Assembly: GCF_047121295.1 (NCBI RefSeq)
Contig: NZ_CP139447.1
Span: 1,116,001-1,180,000 of the forward strand
Source of the DNA: Longispora sp047121295
Lineage (GTDB): Bacteria > Actinomycetota > Actinomycetes > Mycobacteriales > Micromonosporaceae
Reading direction: 5' to 3'
DNA length: 64,000 nt
The translations under genes were made by a program, and so were the position numbers. The stretch's first letter is position 1. The number at the start of each line of letters is the position of its first letter. Below the pieces are notes generated by a model that saw only the letters and a list, made by a program, of their open reading frames with translations, was not told the DNA's origin and searched no databases. Positions 40,964 through 49,528 of this stretch are shown in pieces.

Positions 40964-42148
40964 ATGGGCTCGGTGATCGTCAACGGCGCGCGTACCCCGA
41001 TGGGGCGGCTGCTCGGCAACCTCAAGGACTTCTCGGCGACCCAGCTGGGATCCGTCGCGATCAAGGCCGCTCTCGAGCGGTCCGGGGTCGCGCCGGAGCA
41101 GGTCCAGTACGTGATCATGGGCCAGGTGCTGCAGGCCGGCGCGGGGCAGATCCCCGCCCGCCAGGCGGCCATCGGCGCGGGCGTTCCGCTGAACGTCCCC
41201 GCGCTCACCATCAACAAGGTCTGCCTCTCCGGGCTCGACGCGATCGCGCTGGCCGACCAGCTGATCCGCGCCGGTGAGGTCGACATCGTCGTCGCCGGTG
41301 GCATGGAGTCCATGACCAACGCGCCGCACCTGCTCGTCGGCCAGCGCGCCGGCTACAAGTACGGCGACGTGGTCATCAAGGACCACATGGCCCTCGACGG
41401 CCTGACCGACGCGTACGACAACATCCCGATGGGCGAGTCGACCGAGCGGTTCGTCAGCAAGCTGGGCATCTCCCGCGAGGACCAGGACGCGTTCTCCGCC
41501 CGCAGCCACCAGCGCGCGGCCAAGGCGCAGAGCAACGGCGTGTTCGCGGACGAGATCGCGGCGGTCAGCGTCCCGCAGCGCAAGGGCGACCCGATCCTGC
41601 TCACCGAGGACGAGGGCATCCGCCCGGACACCACGGTCGAGACGCTGGCGAAGCTGCGTCCGGCGTTCGACAAGGCCGGCACCATCACCGCCGGCAGCTC
41701 GTCCCCGATCTCCGACGGCGCGGCCGCCGTGATCGTGATGAGCAAGGCGAAGGCCGAGGAGCTGGGCCTGGAGTGGATCGCCGAGATCGGCGCGCACGGC
41801 AACGTCGCGGGTCCCGACAACTCGCTGCACTCCCAGCCGTCCAACGCGATCAAGCACGCCCTCGCCAAGGAGGGCCTGACGGTCGCGGACCTCGACCTGA
41901 TCGAGATCAACGAGGCGTTCGCGGCCGTGGGCATCCAGTCGATGCGCGACCTGGGCGTCTCCGACGAGATCGTCAACGTCAACGGCGGGGCGATCGCGCT
42001 CGGCCACCCGATCGGCATGTCCGGTGCCCGGCTGGCCCTGACCCTCGCGCTGGAGCTCAAGCGCCGGGGTGGCGGGGTCGGCGCCGCCGCGCTGTGCGGT
42101 GGCGGTGGCCAGGGGGACGCGCTGCTGCTCCGCGTGCCGCGTAGCTGA
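40964..42148 (+). CDS. Acetyl-CoA C-acetyltransferase (thiolase)
   Basis: Condenses two acetyl-CoA to acetoacetyl-CoA or cleaves 3-ketoacyl-CoA. The 394-residue thiolase has the nucleophile C87 in INKVCLSGLDAI, MESMTNAP, the INEAFAAV motif, GGAIALGHPIGMSGAR (catalytic His) and the second Cys in ALCGGGGQGDA. The ATG at 40964 follows GGAGG with 4 nt spacing. Its stop overlaps the start of the next gene (TGATG). It probably supplies acetoacetyl-CoA to the 3-hydroxyacyl-CoA dehydrogenase/Ccr route. Confidence 0.95.
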   Translation: MGSVIVNGARTPMGRLLGNLKDFSATQLGSVAIKAALERSGVAPEQVQYVIMGQVLQAGAGQIPARQAAIGAGVPLNVPALTINKVCLSGLDAIALADQLIRAGEVDIVVAGGMESMTNAPHLLVGQRAGYKYGDVVIKDHMALDGLTDAYDNIPMGESTERFVSKLGISREDQDAFSARSHQRAAKAQSNGVFADEIAAVSVPQRKGDPILLTEDEGIRPDTTVETLAKLRPAFDKAGTITAGSSSPISDGAAAVIVMSKAKAEELGLEWIAEIGAHGNVAGPDNSLHSQPSNAIKHALAKEGLTVADLDLIEINEAFAAVGIQSMRDLGVSDEIVNVNGGAIALGHPIGMSGARLALTLALELKRRGGGVGAAALCGGGGQGDALLLRVPRS

Positions 42149-42534
42149 TGCGCGGAGGGGTACCGCTGGCGTTCTTCGCCCGGCTCCTCGGTGGCCAGCC
42201 GGCCACCGAGGAGTCGGACGGCTACGACGGTTACGAGTTCTGGCTGGGGGCCGACGAGCGCGGCACCGGCGGGGCGTTGATCGTCATGCGCGAGGACGAA
42301 CCGATGGTGCCCGACGAGCCGTACTGCCTGGTCTGGGGCGTGCAGGAGGGGACGACGTACGGCGGCGTCCGCTCGGTGACCGTGAGCGAGGGTCAGGTCG
42401 AGTTCGACCTGGCCCCCGGTAACGCCGCCGAGCTGGACGTGCCGCGCACGTTCCGGATCACGTTCGCCCCGGACCAGACAGAGACCGTACGAAAAGGCCT
42501 ACAGCGGACACTGGGTGAGGAAGTCGTGGCATGA
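42148..42534 (+). CDS. Small protein with weak resemblance to Imm10-type immunity proteins
   Basis: A 128-residue acidic protein with no signal peptide. The pattern DGYEFWLGADE, then PYCLVWGVQEGTTYGGVRSV, then a C-terminal helix (TETVRQKGL-like) reminds me of Imm10-family proteins, but this is a memory-based, weak match. It sits between thiolase and meaB with overlaps on both sides (TGATG and ATGA), so it is translated with metabolic genes rather than next to any visible toxin. It could instead be a conserved actinobacterial protein linked to acyl-CoA metabolism. Function unknown. Confidence 0.5.
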   Translation: MRGGVPLAFFARLLGGQPATEESDGYDGYEFWLGADERGTGGALIVMREDEPMVPDEPYCLVWGVQEGTTYGGVRSVTVSEGQVEFDLAPGNAAELDVPRTFRITFAPDQTETVRKGLQRTLGEEVVA

Positions 42535-43520
42535 CGCAGGACGAGGCTCCGGCCCGGTTCCGACTCCGTGACGCCGACGTCCCGACCCTGGTCGAGCTGG
42601 CCCGGCAGGGCGACCCCCGAGCCGTGGCCCGGCTGATCACCCTGGTGGAGAACGCCAGCCCGCTGTCCCGGGAGATCGCCGCCGAGCTGGCCCCGCACAC
42701 GGGCCGCGCGCCGGTGATCGGGATGACCGGCTCGCCCGGCGTCGGCAAGTCCACCACGACGTCCGCGCTGGTCACGGCGTACCGGGCGGCCGGCAAGCGG
42801 GTCGGCGTGCTCGCCGTGGACCCGTCGAGCCCGTTCTCCGGCGGCGCGATCCTCGGCGACCGGGTCCGGATGCAGGACCACGCGACCGATCCCGGGGTGT
42901 ACATCCGCTCGATGTCCAGCCGGGGCCACCTCGGCGGCCTGTCGGCGACCACCCCGCAGGCGGTCCGGGTGCTCGAGGGCGCGGGCTGCGACGTGATCAT
43001 CATCGAGACGGTCGGCGTCGGCCAGGCCGAGGTGGAGATCGCCTCGCTCGCCGACACCACGCTCGTGCTGCTCGCCCCGGGCATGGGCGACGGGATCCAG
43101 GCCGTCAAGGCCGGCATCCTGGAGATCGCCGACATCTTCGTGGTCAACAAGGCCGACCGGGACGGCGCGGACAGCACCGCCCGGGACATCCGGGGCATGG
43201 TCGCGCTCGGCGCACCGGGCCCCGGCGCCTGGCGGCCGGAGCTGGTCAAGACCGTGGCGTCGAAGAACGAGGGCATCGATCTGGTACTCGCCGCGATCGA
43301 CAGCCACCGCGAGTGGCTGATCACGCACGGTGAACTGGACCGGCGGCGGACGGCCCGGGCGGCGGCAGAGGTCGAGGCGCTCGCACTGTCCACTCTCCGG
43401 GCAAAGCTGGGCAACCTGGGCGGCGAGGCCGCATTGCCCGATCTGGCGGCAAAGGTGGCCACCGGAGGTCTCGATCCGTTCACAGCGGCGGACGCACTTC
43501 TCGCTGGGCTTTCCCACTAG
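42531..43520 (+). CDS. meaB: Methylmalonyl-CoA mutase-associated GTPase MeaB
   Basis: A G3E-type P-loop GTPase of 329 residues that protects and reloads the B12-dependent acyl-CoA mutase. GMTGSPGVGKSTTTSAL is the Walker A (about 64-80). Later come VDPSSPFSGGAILGDRVRM, SMSSRGHLGGLS, the Walker B/switch region IIIETVGVGQAEVEI and the base-recognition NKAD. Family length is about 320-330. The ATG overlaps the upstream stop (ATGA). The likely partner mutase subunit is encoded at 49529. Confidence 0.95.
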   Translation: MTQDEAPARFRLRDADVPTLVELARQGDPRAVARLITLVENASPLSREIAAELAPHTGRAPVIGMTGSPGVGKSTTTSALVTAYRAAGKRVGVLAVDPSSPFSGGAILGDRVRMQDHATDPGVYIRSMSSRGHLGGLSATTPQAVRVLEGAGCDVIIIETVGVGQAEVEIASLADTTLVLLAPGMGDGIQAVKAGILEIADIFVVNKADRDGADSTARDIRGMVALGAPGPGAWRPELVKTVASKNEGIDLVLAAIDSHREWLITHGELDRRRTARAAAEVEALALSTLRAKLGNLGGEAALPDLAAKVATGGLDPFTAADALLAGLSH

Positions 43521-43580
43521 CTAAGCTCCCTGCGCGATCCCCTGCAAAGAGGCCAGGGCGCTGATCCAGGGGAGGACACG

Positions 43581-46500
43581 TTGACGGCTTGGACCGTCAC
43601 GCTGCGTGGGATTCGGTACCGCTGGGGCCGCTCCCTCGCCGTGCTGCTGTTAGCCACCGTGGCCGTGACCGCCGCGGTGCTCGCCCCCGCGTACGCGCGG
43701 GCCGCCCAGCAGTCCGTCCTGCTCGACGGCCTGACCCACGCCTCCTCGACGAGCACCGGCCTGCTGGTCGGCGCGGCCACCCCGGCCGACGCGGCGGCGG
43801 CCCCGACGGCGGGCACCAAGCTCGCGATCGCCAACGCCCTGGGCCGGTTCCCGACCCTGAAGGCCGCGTTCGGCGCGCCGGTGGCCTCGGTGGAGGCCGA
43901 GTCGCTGTTCGGTGACCCGTCCGACGCGCTGGCCGCCCGGCTCGCGTACCGGGACGGGGCCTGCGAGCACCTGGTCGTCACCGGCGCCTGCCCGGCGACC
44001 GAGGGCCAGGTGCTGATCAGCGACCGGTCGGCCAGGGACAACAAGCTCGCCGCCGGCCAGCAGATCGTGCTGCGCGGCAAGCCGGGCAAGGTCCGGGCGT
44101 TGACCATCACGGGGACGTACACCCCGGCGGACCCGTCCGAGAGCTACTGGGGCCGCACCGCCTACTTCACCGCCGGCTCGCCCGGCCCCGACGGCGCGAG
44201 CACCCGGACCGACGCCCTGTTCGCCGGGGTCGAGGACGACGTCCGGGGACTGGGCACCGACGCGCGGGTCCGGGTCGAGTACCCGCTGAAGCCGCTGGCC
44301 CTGAACCTCGACAACGTGGCCGCGGCCCGCGAGGACCTCAAGCTCCTCGGTCGCGCGCTGCCCTCGTCCGGCGGCCTGCAGGTCACCTCCGCGCTGCCCG
44401 GCGTGCTCGACGACATCGTCGTGGAGCAGGAGGCCGTGGCGCGCAACGTGCCCGTCGTCGCCATCCCGCTCGTCCTGCTCAGCCTGTTCGTGCTGTTCCT
44501 GCTGGTCGCGGCCGTGACCGAGGAGCGCTCGCCCGAGCTGGCCCTGGCCAAGCTGCGCGGCTACCCGCTGGCCCGCGCCGGCCGGTTCGGGTTCGCCGAG
44601 TCGCTGGTGCTGATCGTGCTGGCCGCCCCGCTCGGTCTGGTCTGCGGGCTGCTCCTGGTCCGGGCCGCCGCCGCGATGGTGCTGGCCCCCGGCACCGCCG
44701 TCGAACTGTCCGGACCCGTGCTGCTCACCGCGCTGGCCGCCGTCGCGGGGGCCGTGCTCGCCGCGCTCGGGGCCGGCTGGCGCACCCTGGGCCGGCCCGT
44801 ACTGGCGCTGCTCCGCCGGGTACCCGACAGGGTGAAGTGGCGGGCGACGGTGCTGGAGGTTGCAGCGGCGACGTTGGCGGCGGTCGCCCTCTTCCAGGCC
44901 TTCCGGGACCGGTCCTCGGCCCTCGCGCTCGTCGCGGCCCCGCTGTTGGCGCTGGTCGCCGGCATGGCCGTCGCCCGGCTGCTCACCGGCTACGCCCGGG
45001 GCTCGCTCCGCCGCGCCGGCCGCCGGGGCCGGCTCGCCGCCCTGCTGTCCGCCGCGCAGCTCGCCCGCCGGCCCGCCGGGCACCGGATCGTCGTCGTGCT
45101 CACCGTGGCCGTCGCGCTGCTCACCTTCGCCGCGACGTCCTGGGACGTGGCCGCCGGGGCCCGCACCGAGCGGGCCCGGCAGACCATGGGCGCCGACCGG
45201 GTGTACACGGTCGACATCGCCCACCCCGACGCGCTCGTCGCCGCCGTCGCGCAGGCCGACCCGTCGGGCCAGTCGATGGCCGTCGTGCGCGGCCAGCAGC
45301 ACTACGGCGACGGCTCCGTCGAGCTCCTCGCCGTGGAGAGCGCGAAACTGCCGGCCGTCGCCGACTGGGCCGGGCACGACCTCAAGGCCCTCGCGGGCAA
45401 GCTCCGGCCCGGCGCGGTCGCCCCCGTGGTCGTCAAGGACCGGATCGAGGTCGACGCCACCGTCGGCAACCTGAAGACGGAGAAGGAAAAGCCGCTGCGG
45501 CTCGTCGCCGTCGTCAGCGCGCCCGGGGAACCGCCGCGCACCGTCGGCCTCGGCGTGCTGGTCGCGGGCGGGCACACGTACGCGGCGGCGCTGCCCGGCT
45601 GCTCGACCGGCTGCCGGCTGCTCGGGCTGGGCGTGTCGCGCACCCCGGGCAGTACCGACGTGTTCACCGTCGACGTCGCGGTCTCCGCCGTGCGCGGGGC
45701 CGACGGGCCGATCGACGCCGGCTTCGAGGCCGACGGCCGGTGGCGGCGGCTCGCCGCCCGGGCCCCGCAGGCCGAGCTCACGGTCCGCCCCGGGCCGGCC
45801 CTGACGCTCAGCGTGCGCAGCGGCGACGCCGGCGACGTGATCGCCGAGCACGTGTCCGCCCCGGACACGATCCCGGCCGTGGCCGTCGGGGCGGTGCCGA
45901 AGGGCGACGCGTTCGCGTTCCCGGCGCTCACCGACAAGCCCCAGCAGTTCGGCGTCGCGGCCCGGGCCGACCGGCTGCCCCGGGCCGGCGACCGGGGCCT
46001 GCTGTTCGACCTCGACTACGCGGTGCGCTCCGCCGAGCGGACCACGAGCCTGGCCGACACCGACACCCTGCGGTACGAGGTCTGGGCCTCCCCGAAGGCC
46101 CCCGCCGACCTGGGCAAGCGGCTCACCGCCGCCGGCGCCCGGGTGGTCGGGTCCGACTCGGTCAGCGGCACGGTCACCCGGCTCGAACGGCTGGCCCCGG
46201 CGCTGTCCCTGCGGCTGTACCTGCTCGCCGGCGCCGCCGCCGTGCTGCTCGCGGTCGGGGCGGTGCTGCTCACGGCGTACGTCGGCGCGACCGCCCGGCT
46301 CAACGAACTCGCCGCGCTCCGGCTCGCCGGGGTGCCGGCGCGCACGCTGCGCAGGGGGGTGCTGCGGGAGTACCGCGCGCTGCTCGGAATTCCGCTCCTG
46401 GTCGGCGCGGTCACCGGGATCGGCGGGGCGGCCCTGATGCTGCCCGGCCTGCAACTCGTCTCCGTCCGCGACGCCGCCGGGCTGGGCGACCTGGCCGACG

Positions 46501-46628
46501 CGTTCGGCCCGGGCTGGCTGCCGGCAGCGCTCGTGGCCGTCGTGTGCGGCCTCGGGCTGGCCGTGGCCGTGGTGCTCCGGATGTTCGCGGGCGCGTCCCC
46601 GCACCGACTGCGGGAGGGTGAGCGATGA
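43581..46628 (+). CDS. FtsX-like ABC transporter permease
   Basis: A large 1015-residue MacB/FtsX-type permease. One N-terminal transmembrane helix (about 16-37) is followed by an extracytoplasmic domain of about 250 residues. A first bundle of hydrophobic helices (about 290-520), a second large extracytoplasmic domain (about 530-860) and a C-terminal bundle of three helices (about 875-1005) complete it. It thus contains two FtsX modules and may act as a single-chain permease. The TTG start follows GGAGG with 5 nt spacing. A TAAGCT at 43522-43527 could be the -10. The stop overlaps the ATPase start (ATGA). Cargo unknown; export of lipoproteins, lipids or peptides is typical. Confidence 0.85.
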   Translation: MTAWTVTLRGIRYRWGRSLAVLLLATVAVTAAVLAPAYARAAQQSVLLDGLTHASSTSTGLLVGAATPADAAAAPTAGTKLAIANALGRFPTLKAAFGAPVASVEAESLFGDPSDALAARLAYRDGACEHLVVTGACPATEGQVLISDRSARDNKLAAGQQIVLRGKPGKVRALTITGTYTPADPSESYWGRTAYFTAGSPGPDGASTRTDALFAGVEDDVRGLGTDARVRVEYPLKPLALNLDNVAAAREDLKLLGRALPSSGGLQVTSALPGVLDDIVVEQEAVARNVPVVAIPLVLLSLFVLFLLVAAVTEERSPELALAKLRGYPLARAGRFGFAESLVLIVLAAPLGLVCGLLLVRAAAAMVLAPGTAVELSGPVLLTALAAVAGAVLAALGAGWRTLGRPVLALLRRVPDRVKWRATVLEVAAATLAAVALFQAFRDRSSALALVAAPLLALVAGMAVARLLTGYARGSLRRAGRRGRLAALLSAAQLARRPAGHRIVVVLTVAVALLTFAATSWDVAAGARTERARQTMGADRVYTVDIAHPDALVAAVAQADPSGQSMAVVRGQQHYGDGSVELLAVESAKLPAVADWAGHDLKALAGKLRPGAVAPVVVKDRIEVDATVGNLKTEKEKPLRLVAVVSAPGEPPRTVGLGVLVAGGHTYAAALPGCSTGCRLLGLGVSRTPGSTDVFTVDVAVSAVRGADGPIDAGFEADGRWRRLAARAPQAELTVRPGPALTLSVRSGDAGDVIAEHVSAPDTIPAVAVGAVPKGDAFAFPALTDKPQQFGVAARADRLPRAGDRGLLFDLDYAVRSAERTTSLADTDTLRYEVWASPKAPADLGKRLTAAGARVVGSDSVSGTVTRLERLAPALSLRLYLLAGAAAVLLAVGAVLLTAYVGATARLNELAALRLAGVPARTLRRGVLREYRALLGIPLLVGAVTGIGGAALMLPGLQLVSVRDAAGLGDLADAFGPGWLPAALVAVVCGLGLAVAVVLRMFAGASPHRLREGER

Positions 46629-47869
46629 CCGAGCCCCGGCACGACCAGAACGGCGGGGCCCACGAGTTCCGGGGCTGGCTCGCCAACCCGGAGCCCGAGG
46701 CGGAGCCCGCGCCGGAGCTGTGGCCCCGGTCCCACGAGGCGGCCCCGGCGCCGTTCCGCGAGGCCGAACCGTGGGGCCGCGACTCCGACACCTGGCCCCG
46801 CGACCCGGCCGCCGCCGTGGAGAACTGGACTCCGGCCCGCGAGCCGCAGGTCGCCCCGGCCGAGCCGTGGACCCCGGCCCGCCGGCCCACGGAACCGACC
46901 GAGCCGACCTGGCTGCGCGACCACACCGCGCCGCCCCCGCCGCTGACCGACCTGGAGCGCCCGCTCACCCGGCGCGACGTCACGGGCTACACCACCTCCG
47001 GCGTGCCCCTGGTCCGCCGGGTCTCCGGCGCGGCCGTCACCTGCCGGGGCCTGGTGTACATCTACCGCCTGGAGGGCTACGACGTCGTCGCGCTGTCCGG
47101 CGTCGACCTCGACATCGCCCCCGGCGAGTCCGTGGCGCTGGTCGGCCCGTCCGGTGCCGGCAAGTCCACCCTGCTGTCCCTGCTCGCCGGCCTGATCTCG
47201 CCGGCGGCCGGCCGGCTGGAGGTCGGCGCGCACGACCTGGCCAAGGCCACCGAGGTCGAGCTGCAGCGGATGCGGGCCACCGACATCGGCGTGATCCTGC
47301 AGGGCGCGGCCCGCAACCTGCTGCCGTACCTGACCGCCGAGCAGAACATCCACTTCGCCCAGGGCGGCGCGGCCCGGCAGAACCGTGGCCAGCTGCCCAA
47401 GCCGAAGGAGCTGCTCAGCCTCGTCGGGATGAGCGGCCGGCGGGCCCGGCTCAAGCCCTCGGAGATGACCCCGGGGGAGCGCCAGCGCCTCGCCCTGGCC
47501 GTCGGGATCGCCAACGGCGCCGGCCTGCTGCTCGCCGACGAGCCGACCAGCCAACTCGACGCGCGGTCCCGGGACGAGATGCTCCGGGCGCTGGACGCGG
47601 TCAACCGCGCCGGCACCACGGTCGTCGTGGTCACCCACGACCCCGAGGTCGGCGCCCAGATGGGCCGCACGGTGACCATCCGTGACGGTCGGGTCGGGGC
47701 CGAGGGGCTGCGCGGGGAGGACTTCGCGGTGATCGGCCGCGACGGTTCGCTCCATTTGCCCCCAGAGGTGCTCGAGGTTTATGCACCTGGAACCTTGATG
47801 CGGGTTGAGTTGCAACCGGACGGAACGGTACGACTGAACGCGATGACCCCGCCCCAGGAGGACCTGTGA
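46625..47869 (+). CDS. ABC transporter ATP-binding protein with disordered N-terminal extension and degenerate signature
   Basis: A 414-residue ATPase of the MacB/LolD class. Residues about 1-130 are a Pro/Glu/Trp-rich disordered extension with repeated WTPAR and EPT units. The ATPase domain follows: GPSGAGKSTLLSLL (Walker A, about 176), a Q-loop region VILQGAARNLLPYL, the signature position occupied by MTPGERQRL instead of LSGGQ, LLLADEPTSQLD (Walker B) and VVVTHD (H-loop). The altered signature suggests one weakened ATP site in a heterodimer with the next gene product. It overlaps both neighbours (ATGA, GTGA). Confidence 0.87.
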   Translation: MTEPRHDQNGGAHEFRGWLANPEPEAEPAPELWPRSHEAAPAPFREAEPWGRDSDTWPRDPAAAVENWTPAREPQVAPAEPWTPARRPTEPTEPTWLRDHTAPPPPLTDLERPLTRRDVTGYTTSGVPLVRRVSGAAVTCRGLVYIYRLEGYDVVALSGVDLDIAPGESVALVGPSGAGKSTLLSLLAGLISPAAGRLEVGAHDLAKATEVELQRMRATDIGVILQGAARNLLPYLTAEQNIHFAQGGAARQNRGQLPKPKELLSLVGMSGRRARLKPSEMTPGERQRLALAVGIANGAGLLLADEPTSQLDARSRDEMLRALDAVNRAGTTVVVVTHDPEVGAQMGRTVTIRDGRVGAEGLRGEDFAVIGRDGSLHLPPEVLEVYAPGTLMRVELQPDGTVRLNAMTPPQEDL

Positions 47870-48516
47870 AGACCCTTGTAGTCGACGGACTGACCGTCAG
47901 GTACGACGACCACGCCGTGCTGACCGACGTCTCCGTCGTCGCGGCCCCCGGGCAACTGCTCGCCGTGACCGGTACCTCGGGCGCGGGCAAGACCACCCTG
48001 CTGTGGGCGATGGCGGGTCTGCTGAAGCCGGCGGCCGGCGCGGTCACCGTGGACGGCGCGGCGCTCCGGGACCGCGACCACGCGGTGTCCGAGGGCGTGG
48101 TGCTGATGCCGCAGGACAACGGGCTGGCCGCGATCCTCACCGCCAACGAGAACGTGCAGGTCGCGCTCCTGGCCGGCGGGGTGGCCCCGAGCGACGCCGC
48201 GCAGCGCACCGCCGACAGCCTGGAGAAGCTGGGCCTGACCGGTCAGGCCGAGCAGCTGGTCGAGGAGATGTCCGGCGGCCAGCAGCAGCGGGCCTCCATC
48301 GCCCGGGGCCTGGCCATGCACGGCACCATCGTGCTGGCCGACGAGATCACCAGCGAGCTCGACGCCCAGAACCGGCAGCGCGTGATCGAACTGCTCCAGG
48401 CCGAGGCGCGCCGGGGTGCCGCCGTCGTGTTCGCCACCCACGACCCGGAGGCGGCCGCCGCGTGTGACGCGGAGCTGCACCTGGTCGACGGCCGCGCGGA
48501 GCTGGTCAGAGGCTGA
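47866..48516 (+). CDS. ABC transporter ATP-binding protein
   Basis: A compact 216-residue ATPase. Walker A is GTSGAGKTTLLWAM (about 41-49), the signature MSGGQQQRASIARGL is canonical, Walker B is IVLADEITSELD (Ile in place of the usual Pro after DE) and the H-loop is VVFATHD. It probably pairs with the preceding ATPase and drives the FtsX-like permease. The GTG start overlaps the upstream stop (GTGA). A strong hairpin lies downstream. Confidence 0.9.
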   Translation: MKTLVVDGLTVRYDDHAVLTDVSVVAAPGQLLAVTGTSGAGKTTLLWAMAGLLKPAAGAVTVDGAALRDRDHAVSEGVVLMPQDNGLAAILTANENVQVALLAGGVAPSDAAQRTADSLEKLGLTGQAEQLVEEMSGGQQQRASIARGLAMHGTIVLADEITSELDAQNRQRVIELLQAEARRGAAVVFATHDPEAAAACDAELHLVDGRAELVRG

Positions 48517-48625
48517 ATCAGCCGGTTACGAGCGGGGCCCGACCCGGCACGCGCCGGCCGTCCGGAGCCCCGCGAGGAACCGGCCCGCTCCGCGGCCCTC
48601 AGCGCCCGACGCCCGGGGCCGTCCC

Positions 48626-48702
48626 GCGTCCCCGACACGGGGTTGTCCGGCGTCCCCGACACGCGGAGCCGTCCCGCGTCCCCGGCGCGCGCGGCGTCCC
48701 CG
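48626..48702 (+). repeat. Imperfect GCGTCCCCG repeats in a non-coding gap
   Basis: Four copies of GCGTCCCCG begin at 48626, 48650, 48676 and 48694. Two of them extend to the identical CGTCCCCGACACG (48627-48639, 48651-48663). They lie between convergent genes. No ORF here is credible. Confidence 0.55.
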
Positions 48703-48734
48703 GCCGGGCGGGCCGCTCCGCGGCCCGCCCGGCC
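48702..48734. terminator. Bidirectional hairpin between convergent genes
   Basis: Perfect 14-bp arms GGCCGGGCGGGCCG (48702-48715) and CGGCCCGCCCGGCC (48721-48734) with a 5-nt loop, between the ABC operon and the Asp23 gene. Confidence 0.7.
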
Positions 48735-48746
48735 TCCCAGAGACCG

Positions 48747-49403
48747 CTACACCGACTCCGGCGTATGGATGTCGTCCACCAGGATGTTCACCTCGGACAC
48801 CGCCACCCCCAGCATCCGCTCCACGGCCTCGATCACGTTCGCCCGGACCGCGTCGCACACCGTGAGCACCACGTGCCCGTACTCCACCACCAGCGTCAGC
48901 CTCACCTCCGCCTGACCGCCGGTCAGCTCGACCGCGACGCCCCGGGTCGCCGCGCCGTCGCCCGCGCCCAGCCCGATCCGCTCCCGGACCGACTGGAACA
49001 TCCGCGACACGTCGCCGCCGAGGTCGTGCACGCCCTCGACCTCGCGGGCCGCGATCGCCGCGACCTTCTCGACCACCTCGTCGGCCACCCGGGTCACGCC
49101 CCTGCTCGCGGGGATCTCGGCGGTCCCCCTGCGGTCCGGGACCCCGCCGGCCCGGCGTTCCTGGGTCTCGGCGACGGCCCGGCGCTCGGCGCGGGGCGGC
49201 TCGGGGATCCGCTGCTCGGGGATCTGTTCGGGCTGCTCGGTGCGGCGAAAGGCGCTCAGGGAGTGCTGCCCCGTGGGTGGCTCGACGACCACCGGGGGCA
49301 CGTAGCCGACCGGGTAGTCGTTGGTGTGCGCCGGGGGGTACTCGTCCGGCATCGCGGCGTATCCACTCAGGCGGGGGGCCGGCGCGTCGGGCTGCTCCGT
49401 CAT
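48747..49403 (-). CDS. Asp23/Gls24 family envelope stress response protein
   Basis: A 218-residue protein. The first 95 or so residues are Pro/Arg/Glu-rich and probably disordered. The C-terminal half (about 100-210) is an Asp23 domain: VADEVVEKVAAIAAREVEGVHDLGG in parts (KVAAIAAREVEGV), AVELTGGQAEVRLTLVVEYG and VNILVDDIH. In Firmicutes such proteins line the membrane and answer cell-wall stress; actinobacterial roles are poorly known. A TAGGCT hexamer 7 nt before the ATG indicates leaderless expression. Confidence 0.85.
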   Translation of the reverse strand: MTEQPDAPAPRLSGYAAMPDEYPPAHTNDYPVGYVPPVVVEPPTGQHSLSAFRRTEQPEQIPEQRIPEPPRAERRAVAETQERRAGGVPDRRGTAEIPASRGVTRVADEVVEKVAAIAAREVEGVHDLGGDVSRMFQSVRERIGLGAGDGAATRGVAVELTGGQAEVRLTLVVEYGHVVLTVCDAVRANVIEAVERMLGVAVSEVNILVDDIHTPESV

Positions 49404-49410
49404 AGTTCGC

Positions 49411-49416
49411 AGCCTA
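49411..49416 (-). promoter_or_regulatory. -10 element of a leaderless Asp23 promoter
   Basis: TAGGCT on the minus strand, 7 nt before the ATG at 49403, with no Shine-Dalgarno sequence. Confidence 0.5.
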
Positions 49417-49444
49417 TCCGTGGGGTCAACCCCGGGCTCCCTAG

Positions 49445-49471
49445 CGATCGTTAAGGCCGCCGGCCTACTAT
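49445..49471 (+). promoter_or_regulatory. Candidate promoter of the acyl-CoA mutase gene
   Basis: TACTAT (49466-49471) as -10. CGATCGTTAAGG (49445-49456) covers the -35 position and is identical to a 12-mer upstream of ccr. The leader is about 50 nt and ends with AGGGGG 5 nt before the GTG. Confidence 0.4.
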
Positions 49472-49528
49472 TCGGGGCGGGGCGCCACCGCGCCTGGATG
49501 GCAACAGACCCAAACCCAGGGGGATGTC

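Noticed and set aside
42148..43520. A toxin-immunity system around the Imm10-like gene.
   Set aside because: No polymorphic toxin, secretion-associated or colicin-like gene is adjacent; both neighbours are metabolic enzymes with overlapping translation.
43650..46604. A 984-codon minus-strand frame opposite the ABC permease.
   Set aside because: Low-complexity Gly/Arg/Ala/Gln translation without recognisable domains, and the plus strand has a clear FtsX-like permease with ribosome binding site and coupled downstream genes.
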